Assembly (NCBI RefSeq): GCF_024139115.2
Contig: NC_085139.1
Location: 70,289,203-70,353,202 of the forward strand
Length of the DNA: 64,000 nt
From: Armigeres subalbatus
Lineage: Eukaryota > Arthropoda > Insecta > Diptera > Culicidae
Direction: 5' to 3'
Shown here: positions 10,762 through 24,700 of the stretch, one piece after another
Numbering within the stretch: the stretch's first letter is position 1
Layout of the letters: each line of letters opens with the position of its first letter
Translations under genes and position numbers: made by a program
Notes under the pieces: generated by a model
Databases searched by the model: none
Told to the model about the DNA's origin: nothing
What the model saw: the letters and a program-made list of their open reading frames with translations, nothing else

Positions 10762-11246
10762 TTATTGTTCTTCTTCTTCTGGGATCCCACTGGGACATCG
10801 CCGCCTCGCAGCTTAGTGTTCATTTAGCACTTCCACTGTAGGGTTCTCTATGAAATTATGATGTTCCTCTCAGGATGAAACTAGGAAAAGAATAATTAAT
10901 GTTCAACACTTCCTGACAGGTGCTACGGAAATGAACAGCAAAATCGACATAGTAGTCTTAATTACAAGGATGACAGTTTTATTATCAATCTCGAACAAGT
11001 AATGGCGTTTCTTGGCAGGTCAGATCTTACACCACTGTTATTAACTGCGAGGTTTCTAAGACAAGGCACCATTTTTGCATTCGTATACCATGAGGCTAAC
11101 ACGATGATACTTTTATGCCCAAAGAACTCGAGACAATTTCCAATCCGAACATTGCCTGGATCGGCACCGGGAATCGTACCCAGGCACCCTCAGCATGGTC
11201 TTGCTTTGTAGCCGCGCGTCTTACCGCTAGGCTAAGGAGAGCCCCC
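10762..11246 (-). mobile_element. Feilai-type tRNA-derived SINE with insertion
   Basis: The minus strand starts GGGGCTCTCCTTAGCC, then has an A-box-like TAGCGGTAAGAC and a B-box-like GGGTACGATTCCC. It continues colinear with the copy at 55,967. The AAG-type tail appears as TTCTTCTTCTTCT near 10,772. A ~192-bp foreign segment (10840-11031) interrupts it. I identify the family from remembered Aedes Feilai sequence. Confidence 0.8.
10840..11031. mobile_element. 192-bp insertion within the SINE
   Basis: It splits the SINE and is flanked by CCACTGT at 10833-10839 and 11032-11038, a 7-bp duplication of SINE sequence. No TIR or tail is visible, so the class is unknown. Confidence 0.6.
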
Positions 11247-12690
11247 TAACTTCTTGTTAGGTTTCATAATATTTTAAAAGTTGCTCAATTGCCAAGCGAT
11301 ATATTAATTTGTATGATTGGTATAAAATTTCAGCAACAGTACATAAAGCATAATAATCCATTCACCGGCTACTCTTGACATGTTAGCTGAAGAAGAAGAT
11401 GAGTGCAATTACTAGAACACTATCAAAAAATGTGGAAAACAAAAAAAATTCGGCCACCACTTTGTATAGAGCGCTTTGGAAAGAATTAATCCCATTAGTG
11501 AGCCACAGTCACATTCTTAGTGGAAAGCTTGAAAGAGCCCTTCCCCTAAATGCAATCATCTCAGCAGTCTTTTCTAAGGAGTTATTTATGTTATTTAGAA
11601 TTGAGATGTATCGCCGGCTTGTATCTGCTGAATATTATAACATATTGGTCGATAAACTGTCTGGTTACCAAAGCAATGGATCAATCGTACACCATTTGCC
11701 CCGAGTTTCAACCATCCTTAGAAGGAACAAGCTTGTATCAAAAACGCCAAGGCTTCACTCAATGCCCAATTAACGAAAAATTAGTTATATTGAGTTATGT
11801 TTTGTATTTTTTTACGTCACCATTCCAAATTACTTAATTTTTAATGCATATGTTATTTTAAACATCTTCATTCAAAATCTTCAAGCTTTAGCTTTCAAGC
11901 ATTGATCACATTAAAAAAAGAAGCTTCTGAAACGAGCTGTTTGTAAATGAGTCGATGTCTAAATGACCATAACATGCCTGCCTCCTCCTATTTCACTTTC
12001 ATGTGGTTTTAGCAGTATTACACAGACCATGCCGAATAACTAAGTTTGATTTCCTGCACAGTCGAGTTTTCCAAGAAGCAGTTATTTTAGAACAAAAGCC
12101 AATATGTAATTACCCAAGAATGTTCAATCTTGGGTAATTATTTATTCTATTTATTTACAGCAAACTTTCAACATTGTTCCACATTTCCGCTGTAACACCG
12201 ATGTGTCGAGACTTTCCCGTATGACGATCACATTTCAATGTGAGAGAGATCGAAGGGAATCCTTAGCAAACGATCACCTCTTACGTACATGTTCGTATTA
12301 GTATAGAGATGTTGTATAGCTGAGCACCAGAATGCTCGCCGATTCGATTCATTGATAAGCATTTGCTTCTCTCCGGTCCCCGGTTCTGCAGGGCTCAGTC
12401 AGTCGAGTTTCGGATCTAGTCACTGGAGGACTGGCTTCTCAAGACTATGGGACGGCGACAACGGATGACGTCGTTTGTGTTTGCGTAAAAAAAAACATCA
12501 CAGAAGAGAAGAATAGTAATACCAACAGAACATACCGTAGTGTTCTCTCTAATCAAGTTTTGTGCTTGTTTCAATGAAAAGGTTCGCGTGAGCCATACCA
12601 GTTTCTGATTATTACTGCATAAAAGTAGCCGCGCGACGTAGTGAGCTACACAAGTTCTCAAGCTTTGGGAATTCCCAAACGATCGCGAAG
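11247..12690. other. intergenic stretch upstream of DUF4789 gene 2
   Basis: No recognised gene. A 124-codon open frame (11399-11773) has no known motif. A perfect 13-bp hairpin lies at 12107-12140. The rest is AT-rich. Confidence 0.4.
12107..12140. repeat. perfect 13-bp inverted repeat (hairpin)
   Basis: TAATTACCCAAGA and its exact complement are separated by an 8-nt loop. It may be the remnant of an excised or collapsed TIR element. Confidence 0.7.
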
Positions 12691-12694
12691 TTTA

Positions 12695-12700
12695 TCAGTC
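12695..12700 (+). promoter_or_regulatory. candidate initiator (TCAGTC) of DUF4789 gene 2
   Basis: It matches the arthropod initiator TCAGTY and lies 66-71 nt upstream of the ATG at 12766, implying a 5' UTR of about 70 nt. No TATA box is seen at -30. Confidence 0.35.
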
Positions 12701-12765
12701 GCACAAGCTAAGCTGAGGCGCCAGTGTCGTCGAACCTCTGGTGAAAAATATTGTTTTGCGCAGAA

Positions 12766-15700
12766 ATGGAGAAAAGGATATTCAGCGGCGTGATCGCGTT
12801 GAGTCTGATCGCGATTGTCTACAGTGCTCCACAGCTACCAATCTTTCAGCAACCTCCCGGTAACAATCCTGGTGAGTTAGAATCACTTGATTAGAAATTA
12901 GTGACACAGATCGTCAGAATGATCTTCAGACGTAAATGATAGTGATGATAGTGCAGAATTGAATGCGATTCAAAGAAGTTATCCTTGAAATGTCTGTTTG
13001 TGCAGTCCTGTGGTGCTATTTTTAAACTTAAATCTATTTCAGTATCCATTGGTGATAAACCTTCGGTTTATAAAAACAACAGCCGCAATGGTCAGAACGG
13101 AACCAGCGAACTTTTTGGATATCCTGAGGATCCGTCCGCGATCGAGTCGAAGCAAAACGCCAGGGTGAGTCGTCAATTTGCCGGCTGAAAGCATTCATCA
13201 ATTGCAGTTTCTAATGCTTTCAGAATCGAACCCCGGTGTATATCCCAAACCGGTGTCAAAAGAACGAGATTCTCTATCCGGGAGATCAGGAAAGTGATTG
13301 GGTGTGCGATTGCAAACCAAGTAAGTATAACACCGAAGTAACATTGCGTTGCCGGCTATTTTACGACCGGAATGAACGTTCAAGTCTTTATCAAATTTCG
13401 GGACAGACGGGGGTTTTTCTTACTGACATCGGTCGGTAATGATTAATCGTGTGCCATTTACTCAATCTTTGCATACACATAGACGAGACGATTTCCATTA
13501 AGTTTGATTTGAGTTCTCGTATACTTCCTTCTATAATCTTATTTAACGGATTATTCGAATCTGAACTAGTAGATGCTTTGCAAAGCTTTTATGCCGGAAG
13601 TGGAGTGCATTGTTCCGAAGGTTCTATAAAAAGTGGTGACTACAGAGGAAAAAAGCGGTCGCTGTCGTCACTGGTCGAAACGAGGTTAGGGTTAAAGCGA
13701 AATGTCAACGCTAAATCAATACGTTTCGATAGGGCAAGTGGGTTGATCAACTCAGTTGAATTCATGCGATTTGCTGAAAGTTGAACATGTTAAGTGAAGT
13801 TGAGTTGAGTGAGTGAGTTGAGCGAAAATGTTTAGACGTTCATTTTAAGCGACTTGCTCGATTCGTTTGCCCTACACAAACATATATAACGTTATGTTTG
13901 GGATGAGAAACAAAAGGAACCGTAGCAACAATCTTTATCTGTAGTTTTTAACCTCTCTTATAACATATATGTTCGACAAGACTTACTTCGTGCATTATTT
14001 CATTTTGTTACATGTTTATGGTGTATCTTTATGTTTGTGATTTAAAAAAAATGTAGAAATTGCATGCAACGTGCGACTCGACAAAACGGCTTGTAACAAT
14101 GGCGCCCAACGCGAGGCACTATTTTTCCTATTCTATAATCTGATTGTTTGTTGTATGTTTGTCCGGATTTAAGTAAAAAACCCTAAAGTAGGAAACTATA
14201 TGTTAATTAGTGACAGACACAGACATCGAATCATTGATACTAAATGGCATTAATTGGTCGTGGTCCAAATAGGATAGGAATCCTATACAGAAATCAGAAG
14301 GGCTATGTACAAGCCACGACCGCACGACGTAAACTACGTACAAATTTGAAGCCTACATTTGGTTTGGGAAAACAGGGGAGACGCAGAAGATGTTCTTAGA
14401 TACTATGCGAATTTCACATGTTAAAAATTCCCTCGTTTTATGGCAGCAAGTTTCAAATTCCGTTACTAGGGAGTCCACTATACACACTTAAAATTTTCCA
14501 CCGATCTCGGCTGTGCAAATCTCGGTTAAAGTTCGTTAGCTGAAATAACGGCTGAATGAACGTATGATTACGGTGGCACCTTTGAGTGCCGCAGTAAACA
14601 AATTACTTTTTCAGCTGAGATATCAGCAGAAAGTCACGAACCGAGCGCTCGGCTGTGCGGATCAGGGCAAAAGAATCAAAAAATGCCGAGCTGAACTAAG
14701 TGTGTAGGACATTCTACTTCTTATCATGCTCTATAAAATTTCCAAGCTTCTGCTTTTCCTGTGTATTTTGCTATGGGCAGCACTGATAAAGAAACAGCTC
14801 CTGTTCATACACACTAGCTCACACACAATTAAATAAAAGATAATACCCCAAAAGTTGGTATTACCCTTGGAATTACCTATGGTTAAATCGCGCTAAGTAG
14901 TGGATGCATGAAGGGTATTTTTGATCCTGAATTTTTTACTGGGTTTTGAAAATAAAAATGATCAATTATCATTCTTAATCAATAGTTTCAATGCATTTGG
15001 AAATTGCAATCCGAATCGATTGATAAGAAAATCTCTGAAATCCATCAAAAGATAAAGGAGCTATTAGCGGTCGAAATTTCTCCTAATTTCGTGACGGTTT
15101 AGAATAAGAAAATTTTCATTTCACACCCTGTATCAAAGCCTCAATCCAAACCTGCCCCTTAAACGTAGTTCACGTCAAAAGTCAGCTTTGAATACAGCAA
15201 ACTAATTGCTGTAGACAAAAAGCATAATACGCAATGAAAGTATATTTGCGGGTCCATCAGTCAGGACCAAAATCTCACATGAAACCTCATCAAATCTCGC
15301 AATGGGCACAACCTTGACGTCTCTCGCATGGCACCAAGAAAGAACTTGCATTATTTTAATTTGTTAGTTTTTACATGTTGATTATTTATCTTTATGTTTG
15401 TATAAAAAAAATGCTACATTGGCGCCCAACGTGGGACTGGTTAAAGCATTAATGAAGGAATCCTTCAAATTTCGCCGGAAAAGTCTAATGGATTTCACAA
15501 GAAATTCTTCCAAGTTTTTCCAAAACATTCATTCAGATCTTCCACGGGAAATAGTTTGAATTTTCTATGGGAAGTTCTTTGAAATTCCCAAGGTAAATTG
15601 TTTGGAATTTTAAGGGAAATTAATTGGAATTTCCGTGAAATATTCTTCGGAATTTCCATTGAAAAACATCTTCAGAATTTTCAGGGGAATTTGTTCCAAA

Positions 15701-18700
15701 TTTCTACAGATGATTTATTCAGTATTTAAACGAGAAGTCATTCGGAATATCCAATGAGTATTTGTAGGAATTTCTACGAAAAAATCTACGGAAACTTTAC
15801 AGCAAATTTTCTTCATAGTTTCCGCGGGAAAATGATCAAAATGTGTATTTCAGATGGAACTCTTGTTCGCTGGTCACTTCTCCATCTACGCTGCAGCTCT
15901 GACAGTATTTGCGTCACGACTCTGCTGACCACATTCTACGTGCCTTCTTCGTGACACATTCGCTCTGCGATGTTGTCCGCCCGTAGGGCAGGCATTCCTC
16001 TACGTACTTCCGCAAATCTTGGGCAATCGAATACCACGTGTTCTGGAGTCTCTTTCCCAAGCAATCAGAAGTTCGGATAAGAAGGGCTATTTTGGCTTAA
16101 TCAGCTCTCATTTTAAGTAATTTTTTGTATGGTGGGAGCGTAAAAGTGAACTTTAAAGTTCCGTTAAGGATGCTTGGAACTTGATGCGAACCATAGTGAA
16201 CCAATTAGTTCGGTTAGGAGTAAATTTAAGTAAAATCTGAACTTCTGGTTGCTTGGGTTGACATTCTCACACTCTGTACGTAACGGTGAATTAGTATGTC
16301 CAAACCGATGTAAGTACTTCCGGAAGCATCCGTGACCCGACAGAAACTGCGTCAGGTGAAACTTCACTTCACCATGCTTTCTGTTCATCCACACCGACAG
16401 GTTTGGGATGAGCCGGTGGGTCCACCTCCCTTTCTCCGTACTGTCCCACTCTTGTTGCCATCTCGCCATCGATCGGATTCTCACCTCCTTCCTTACGTTT
16501 CTGGTGTCTCTTCGCCGATAACACTCGATGTCTTCCTCCAGGGTGATGCAGATGGGTAGCATCCCAGCAATAACGCATACAGCCTCTGACGATATCGTTC
16601 TATATGCGCTCGCGACTCGAATGGCCATCAGCCGGAACACACTTTTCAGCTTTCCCCGGTTCCGCTTGGTTTGCAGTGCATTGCCCCAAGCAGGAACCCC
16701 ATATCGCAGTATCGATGACGAGACACTAGCTAGCAGACGCCTCGTGCTGCTTCTTGGACCACCTACGTTTGGCATGATCCTCGCTATTACGTTCATTGCC
16801 GACTTTTCACAGGCGTAGTCAACGTGGCTGTTGAAATTTAGCCGATCGTCGATCATCACTCCCAAGTGCTTCAGTGATCGCTTCGAAGCAATCGCATGGC
16901 CTCCGATGACGATCTCCATCCGCTGGATCGCTTTGCAGTTGCTGACTAATAGCACCTCCGTTTTGTGGTGAGCTAGCTGCAGCTTAACACCGCTCATCCA
17001 GCGCTCGATCATGGCTATCGTCTCCATCACCGCTAGTGACACGTCGTCCGCAAAACCCACAATTTTCACTTTCCTGGGTAGCTGCAAAGTCAACACTCCG
17101 TCGTACATCCCGTTCCAAATAGTTGGACCAAGTATGGAGCCCTGGGGAACACCCGCTGTAACGCGCATCGATTTATGTCCTTCGTTCGTATCGTACATCA
17201 GAACTCTACCCTGAAAATAACTTTTCAGGATATTGCACAGATAGTTGGGGACCCGCATTCTGTGCAGCGCCGCCGCGATGGCTTCAAAGCTGGCGCTGTT
17301 GAACGCGTTCTTCATGTCTATCGTGACCACTGCGCAGTACCGATCTCCTTATCTCTTCTGCTTGGACGGCTTCTCAGCACTCTTGAGCACTGTTCGAATT
17401 GCATCCACCGTCGATACTGCTCTACGGAATCCGAACTGCATATTCGACAACCCGCGTTCTCCCTCTGTACATTTCGTCAGCCTATTGAGGATGATTCTCT
17501 CAAGGAGCTTCCTGAGCGTGTCTAACAAGCATATAGGCCTGTACGCGGCCGGATTGCCGGGTGACTTTCCTGACTTAGGCAGTGTTGGGGAAAGCGTGAT
17601 TATACAAACACGATCCAGATAGCTGCTGTACTGGGCAACTTCATAGCTGCAATTATATTTCAAATTATACTTCGGGGATATACGGATAATTAATTTTACT
17701 CACATTTCTGTGTTTCGGTACTTTTGAAACTTTCCTACTCCTTCTTACGTCGACAACCGCCCTAGTTCAATTCTATAATAAATTTCAATTCGAGTTCACA
17801 TACTTTCATATAAAGTGCATTTACGTACTAGATTCCCAAGTCAGTTGATAACCACTGCCACCTTACTGATATGCCGATCAATACACCGTCTAGATAAAAC
17901 TAAAGGAAACATTTGGTAAACAGTTTGATAAGTTATTTCTAATCACGACTCACCCCACGGGTTCTAATTCAACCACTAATTCTATGGTGTTGTATTATTA
18001 CAATTATTTTAATATGTTAGAATAACAACTGCGACTACTAGCTCAAACTCAAATAAATTGATTTCCATTCACTCTGCTCTATAGTCATCAGCGAAAACGA
18101 ACTACTCTGACGGCCTTTGTTATATGTATCACTAAACAATCCTGCCTTGTGCTTCTTGCCCCTCGGCCGTAGGTAATCAATAGATACGCGCGCGAGTGAC
18201 CAGTTGTTTCACTACACCATCCGACTGATCGTTTCGCACAGTGGGTGCGACAACATCCCCTTCCCCGTGAACTAACGGGTCTACTGCAGCGCTGTCTTTA
18301 GTGGCTTCTTCGGATTCCTTCTTTATGTCCAAAACTGCCAGTTTGACCGCAGCTCTCGTGAATACTCCTTTGATTGTCTGGACCTTAGCGCTCCTTACAT
18401 GACCTCCTCTACCTTTGACTACCTCCAGGATGCGACCTTTTAACCACGAACTCCTTACCTTGTCGTCCATTACGACCACAATGTCTCCTACCTGTAACGG
18501 TTTTACCGTGTCGAACCATTTCGATCGTCGGCTCAGCATCGGGAGATATTCCCGAATCCATCGCTGCCAAAATCCATCCACTAATCGCTGAGCAAACTTA
18601 TGTCCACTTCGTAATGCAGCTCCGTCGTCAGTTGGCAGCGTAGCTGGTTGTTTTATACCACTAGATCCATACAACAGGAAATGATTTGGCGTGAGAGCTT

Positions 18701-21700
18701 CGTGATCCGCCGATCCCAAAGGAATATATGTTAACGGACGACTGTTAACTACGGCTTCAACTTCCAGCAGTATTGTCTGTAGAACCTCGTCGCTCGGGTG
18801 TCGTGTTGACTCTGTGATGGCTTTCATTCCAGTTTTTACGGATCTGACCATTCGCTCCCATGGTCCGCCCATATGAGGTGCAACGGGAACGTTGAATCTC
18901 CATGTTGTTTGAGCATTGGTGAAGGTAGATGCACATTCTTCGTTGATGGCACGGATTTCGTTGGCCAACTGACGGCTTGCCCCAATGAAATTTGTTGCAT
19001 TATCGGAGTACACCTCCGCTGGTGCACCCCTTCTTGCCACAAATCTTCGAAACGCCATCACGCAGGAATCAGTAGACAGGCTGTTTACGACTTCGAGGTG
19101 AATGGCTCTGACAGTCAGGCATGTGAAGAGTGCCACCCACCTTTTATCTGTTGCTCTTCCCACTTTGACTTCCAGAGGCCCAAAGTAATCGACTCCCAAG
19201 AAGGTAAATGGTCGGATGAATGGTGTGAGTCGAGCTCTGGGGAGCGGTGCCATCATCGGAGGACGTGGAACTGCTTTTTTTACTTTACACATCTGGCAAT
19301 TACGTGTAACTCGGCGAATTACTGTTCGAAGGCCGGGTATGTAGTACCGCTGACGAATTTCATTGTGTACCGTTTCTCCATTTGCGTGAAGATATTTTCG
19401 ATGAAAGATATTCACTAGAAGTGTAGTTCCAGTATGGTTTTTAGGAAGGATAACGGGATATTTTGTTTCATAAGCTAGGTTCGGTGCTTTCTCTGTGCGG
19501 CTGCCCATTCGTATAACACCTGCGTCGTCTAAGAACGGAGTCAGTGTGTATATGTGACTGGACTTCGTCACAATTTGTTTCTCAGTGTTGTTACTCAATA
19601 GAGCAACTTCATCCGGGAATGCTTCAGCCTGAATTTGTCGCAACAACGCTGTTTCTGCCATCGCGAATTCTTCTTTCTGTAGTATTCTGTAGTGGCCACC
19701 CGTAGTTCGTTGATTTTTGAACTTTGATACTGCTCGAAACACATACGCCGCAGTCCTTAGTAGTCGGTTCCAGTCGGAAAAACGTGTTAGATCAAACAAA
19801 CTATGCATTGCATTCGCTTGGTGCAGAAACATAGGTCGCAGCTCCTGTGGTGTTGCGCTAATTACCCTGTTGTTCGATGGCCAGTAATTTTCGGAATCGT
19901 ACAGAAACGCCGGACCTTGAAACCATCGCTGATCAGGTTGAAACCTTGGCCCGCTTCCCCACTTAGTTGCATCATCGGCAACGTTCAGCTTTGTAGGAAC
20001 ATACCTCCATTCGTCAACGCTCGTTAGAGAAAGAATCTCAGCGACGCGGAATTCCACGAATTGATGGTATCGCCGATGCTCCGACCGTAGCCATGACAGG
20101 ACTGTAGAAGAATCTGACCAGAAATAGCGGCTTTCGATTGGTAGTGTCAATGAAGAGATGACGCTTTGCGTGAGTCGCGTTCCAAGCATGGCAGCCTGTA
20201 GCTCAAGTCGAGGAACTGACAATGGCTTCAATGGTGAAACTTTGGTTTTCGCTGCTACTAATGCGCATCTTCGGCCAGTTCCTTTATCCAGTCGCAAATA
20301 TGCTACTGCAGCGTATGCCATTTCGCTGGCGTCAACGAATACATGGAGCTGAAGTGCATGAGGTCTCACTCCACTGAAGAAACATCTAGGAACCTTCACG
20401 TTACATAATTGGCTGAGTAACTCGATCCAGCGGTACCACATATCATGAAGATAATCAGCTATTGGTTCATCCCAATCGGTTCCGGACCTCCAAATCTCCT
20501 GCATGAGTATCTTTCCATGTACTACGTAATGAGCAATTAATCCGAGGGGATCAAATAGGGTCATCACTGCTCGCAAAACTTGACGCTTTGTTGGCACGGT
20601 ACTGCTCTTTACTAGTTGCTGTATATTCAGTAGGGCCGCCGTATCAAAAGTAAACACATCCTCCGTTGTCGACCACACCATGCCTAGAACGCGCTCAGTT
20701 TCTCCCTGCTTGTCCAAATTCATCGACTTGATAGCGGATTTTGCTGATTCCCCCAGGAGCGATAGTACTGTCGGAGAGTTCGAGTGGAACTTTCCAATCT
20801 GAAACCCCGCGGCTGCGTGAATCATTTTCACCGTACTTATAAGTTCAACCGCCTCTTCTTCGGTCTCCACACTATCTAGAAAATCATCGACGTAGTGATT
20901 TTTGACTATGCCTTCAACCGCTCGTGGATGGGATTCGGTGAACCGGAGTGCGTTCCGGTTTTTTATGTATTGCGCTATACATGGGGAGCAGGTCGCCCCA
21001 AACGTTGCGACATCCATGACGTACACTTGCACTTCATCTCTCTGATTGTCTCGCCAAAGGAACCGCTGAAACTGTTTGTCCTTTTCTTGTATCCGAATTT
21101 GATGAAACATTTCAGCTATATCACCGCAAATGGCGATGTTGTACTGCCTAAATCTCAACAATACAGCCAACAGAGGTACAAGAAGATCAGGTCCTTTCAT
21201 CAGCAAATCGTTAAGTGCCACACCTTGAACTTTTGCGGCAGCGTCCCATATCAGGCGTGTTTTTCCTGGCTTTTTCGGGTTTTCCACGACACCCAGAAGA
21301 AGGTACCAGGTGTGATTCGGTTTGGTTGTCTCCAGTTCCTCTTTGGATGCTTTGTGAGCGTATTTTTTTTCGATATAGCCATCCACTTGTTGTTTTACTC
21401 GTTGACGCAGACCAGGATCACGCTCTAGCTTTCGTTCCAATGATTTAAGTCGTTGCAGCGCCATGGGGTAACTATTTGGAAGCGAAGGATTGTCGACCTT
21501 CCACATAAGGCTGGTTTCAAACCGACCCTCTTTTAGTACCGTCGTTTCTTCCAACAACTTCAGTGCTCTTACATCAGCTTCAGCTTCTATTTTTTTCGTG
21601 ACCGCACTCTCTTCTACTTGGAAGAACTGTTTCATCGCGTCATGTAGAGCACGGTTACTGAACATATCAGTGTGGTGAAAATTAACACGCTCAATAGTAC

Positions 21701-24700
21701 GCTCCGCCTCTGTCTGTCTTCCGAACACGCTCCATCCCAGCCGTGTTTTATCTGCTACAGGTCCATCACCGTTTCCCTCGCGCAGCTTCTGTGATGTTAA
21801 CAGACGAACATGCTCTATGCCTATGATCATGCGTGGAGTCACGTTTTCATAGCCTTTGATGGGCAGTCCCTTTAGGTGAGGATACTGTTCAGCCATGGTT
21901 TCATAGCAGAACGACTGCTCGGGAAGCTTCAGTTCCTGCACTGTACGCACGTTGCCAATCGTAAACTTCATCTTCATTCCCAATCCTGCGATCGTGATAC
22001 TGATAATCCGGGATTCCGTTTCTTCGCTCATGATCTTTCCCGTCCAAGTCAACCGGAGAGGTTCGGTTGGGCCCGCGACTCCCAGTAGATCCGTTACGCC
22101 TGTCTCAATGATTGTTGTGCTGGAACCTTCGTCTAAAAGGCGAAAATGTTCACCTGTTTCCCATTTCCAGAAACAGTAACCGGAATGTAGCGGAAAAGTG
22201 AATACGACTGTTCGAAGTGGTGATTTTGGTGGACTACTTGACTGCTGCTACCAGTATTTGTAGTTGTGGTGGATGCTTGTTGTTGCTGGGTCTTTTGTGT
22301 TTCGTGGAGCAGCCAGTGATGTTTGCTAGTACAATTGTTTTTACCACATTCCTTCTTGGATCGACAAGGCCACTTGCGATGTGGAATAAGGCAACTACGA
22401 CAAAGGTTCTTCTGTCGAACTGCCTTCCACCGTCCTTCCAAGTTCAATGATTTAAAACTCATGCAATTCAAGATTTGATGTCCGCTTGATTCGCAGTACG
22501 AACAAAGCTTGGGCCGTTCACTTTGTTTCACGACATGCTTCTCTTCAGCTCGGCTTACTTCCTCAGAATGGACAAACAATTTTTTCTTTAGCCTGTCTCT
22601 CTCTTGCCGTTGTTGTTTCTGTCCACTTGTTACATCAACATTCAAGGTGAGGTCGGATGCAAGATCCACAAGATCCACCATGAACTCATTGAACGTCTTG
22701 AGATTCACTTCGTCGTGAGAGCGTTTGAAAGCCCCCCACTGTAACTTCAACAATGTGGGCAGCTTTTCAACGAGCTCTTGTAGGAGCATGGGGTTGGCAA
22801 GATGTGCACGCTGTTCCGAGATGATGATATGGTCAACTAGGTTTTGTACCGCTAACCCGAACGCTATGATAGTTTGCAAGTTATCAGATTTCGGCGGAAC
22901 TGCGCTGCGCACTTTCTTCAGCAATGAGTTGATGAGATTTTCAGGCTTTCCGTACAACTTGTGAAGTGTTCCGATCACGTGGGGTACTGAAGCTGGTAGT
23001 AACAGGCGACTTCTTACTGCCTCCAATGCTGAACCCTTCAAGCAGCGCTGCAGGCGTGCTAAATTCTCCGCGTCACTGTACCCGCACGTATCCGTCGAGT
23101 TTTGGAAGGAACTGTAGAATATGGGCCAATCTTCCGGGTTACCCGAAAATGTTGGCAAGTCACGCGAGATAACCTGTCGGGCTGCAATCTGGGACGGCGT
23201 GGGACCTGTGTGTCGTTGTTGGAAACTGTTGGCTTGTGAAGTACATGGAGGTGCAGTGTGTCCTGAAAATGACTGCACTGGGAGTGGAGAGTCAACTCGT
23301 GCCGATGTTGGTATCGGTGTATGTCCTTCCGCTGCGCTACCAATGCTCGATATGGCATTCATCCGAGTACTGCTAGAATTAACGGGCACAGATTTCGCTG
23401 CTATTGGTAATCTAAACCTGACTACGGGTTGAGATATTGATCCCAGCTGTTGTGTTGTCCAAGTCGTAGATGCCTGTGGATGCGTGTAAGGGGAAACGAG
23501 CTGCCTCGCTGAGAACTGTCCTGTCGCCGAGTGAGTGGGTAACGTTTGTCCTACTGACGTTGGAAGTGCATTTTCAAGATCATGATAGAACTCAGATCTG
23601 AAGCAAGTGTTATTAAACTGAGGTAGTGCAGACGCCGTAGAATACATTCCTACGGGTTGCTCACAACCGAATAGCACATTTGGTTGGGCGATGTTTCTAT
23701 GCGGAATCCACTGACGAGCTTGTTCGCTAGAGTGCACTGTAGTTGTAGTTTCCCGAGCTGAGGGATGGATATCGTGGTCAGTTTGATGAAGCTCTGTATA
23801 CATCGGCAATGTTGGTGTTTGCATTACATTTTTCACGGCAGTTATGGAATTTCCCAATTGTTGTTGTGTTGCACCGCCACAGGCCACAGAGTACGCTCCC
23901 TCTCCAGTTGTCCCATGGATTGTATCCCACCGTGTGGAATACGGCAGTGATTTACTTGCTTTGTGCATCACGTGTGACGCCGGCTGCTGAACAGAATTGA
24001 AATTGGATAATATAGGACGGTCGAGTGAGGTAATTACTGCCTGTGGAGCTACACCCATTGATTCAGCCAGATTACTCGATGTAAACGCAACTGAAGTACC
24101 AAAATCGATCGCAGTACTCGAGCGAGGTACTGCAACTGACGCGACTGGCACCGTTGGTGGAACTGACGAACAAATTACAGTTTTACTTAAAGAAATATCC
24201 ATATCGACAGGCGTAAGGATCGTTCCTCCTAATAGCGAACTACACATCCGCTGCTCGTTCATTGCTGGTCCCGATTGTTGGATCGTCTTCGTAGCTATGG
24301 GTGGTACTGGTTCTTTCATGGTCTTCTGACTGCTCGGTGTTGATGAATTTTGGGGAGGAAGCTCCAGCTGCGCGTTTGTCACATCGTGTTGCACTGACTT
24401 AGCCAGAGTTTCTTCAGACTGCATTCCACCGATCGTTTCGACGCCATTTGGATTTTTGGCCAACCACCTTTCTAATCTTTCCCGCTTCGTTTTTTCACTG
24501 ACAACACTTCGCCGACTGCCTCGATCGTCTTCGTCCTCTATCTGCTTCAACAGTTCGTACTTCTGCTTAAAAAATTCCTTTTCAGCCTCAATCTCCTTCA
24601 TGCGAAGACGGTTTTGGACCTCCAGCTCTTCCAAGGCCAATTTCAACCGTAGTGAACGCCTACTTGATGTAGAGCTCCTCGCTGACTTCGCAGTATTTAC

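Noticed and set aside
11399..11773. 124-codon plus-strand frame considered as a small gene
   Set aside because: No recognisable domain, signal peptide, splice context or nearby promoter. Its length is compatible with chance in AT-rich DNA.
12416..12661. Minus-strand 81-codon frame upstream of DUF4789 gene 2
   Set aside because: Overlaps the likely promoter and 5' region of the plus-strand gene and lacks any motif.
18873..19418. 181-codon plus-strand frame and others within the Bel/Pao interior
   Set aside because: Antisense shadows of the Pol and Gag frames.
22133..22140. Classical -1 programmed frameshift site between gag and pol
   Set aside because: No X XXY YYZ heptamer in the gag frame at the junction. 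A one-base deletion is simpler, though not proven.
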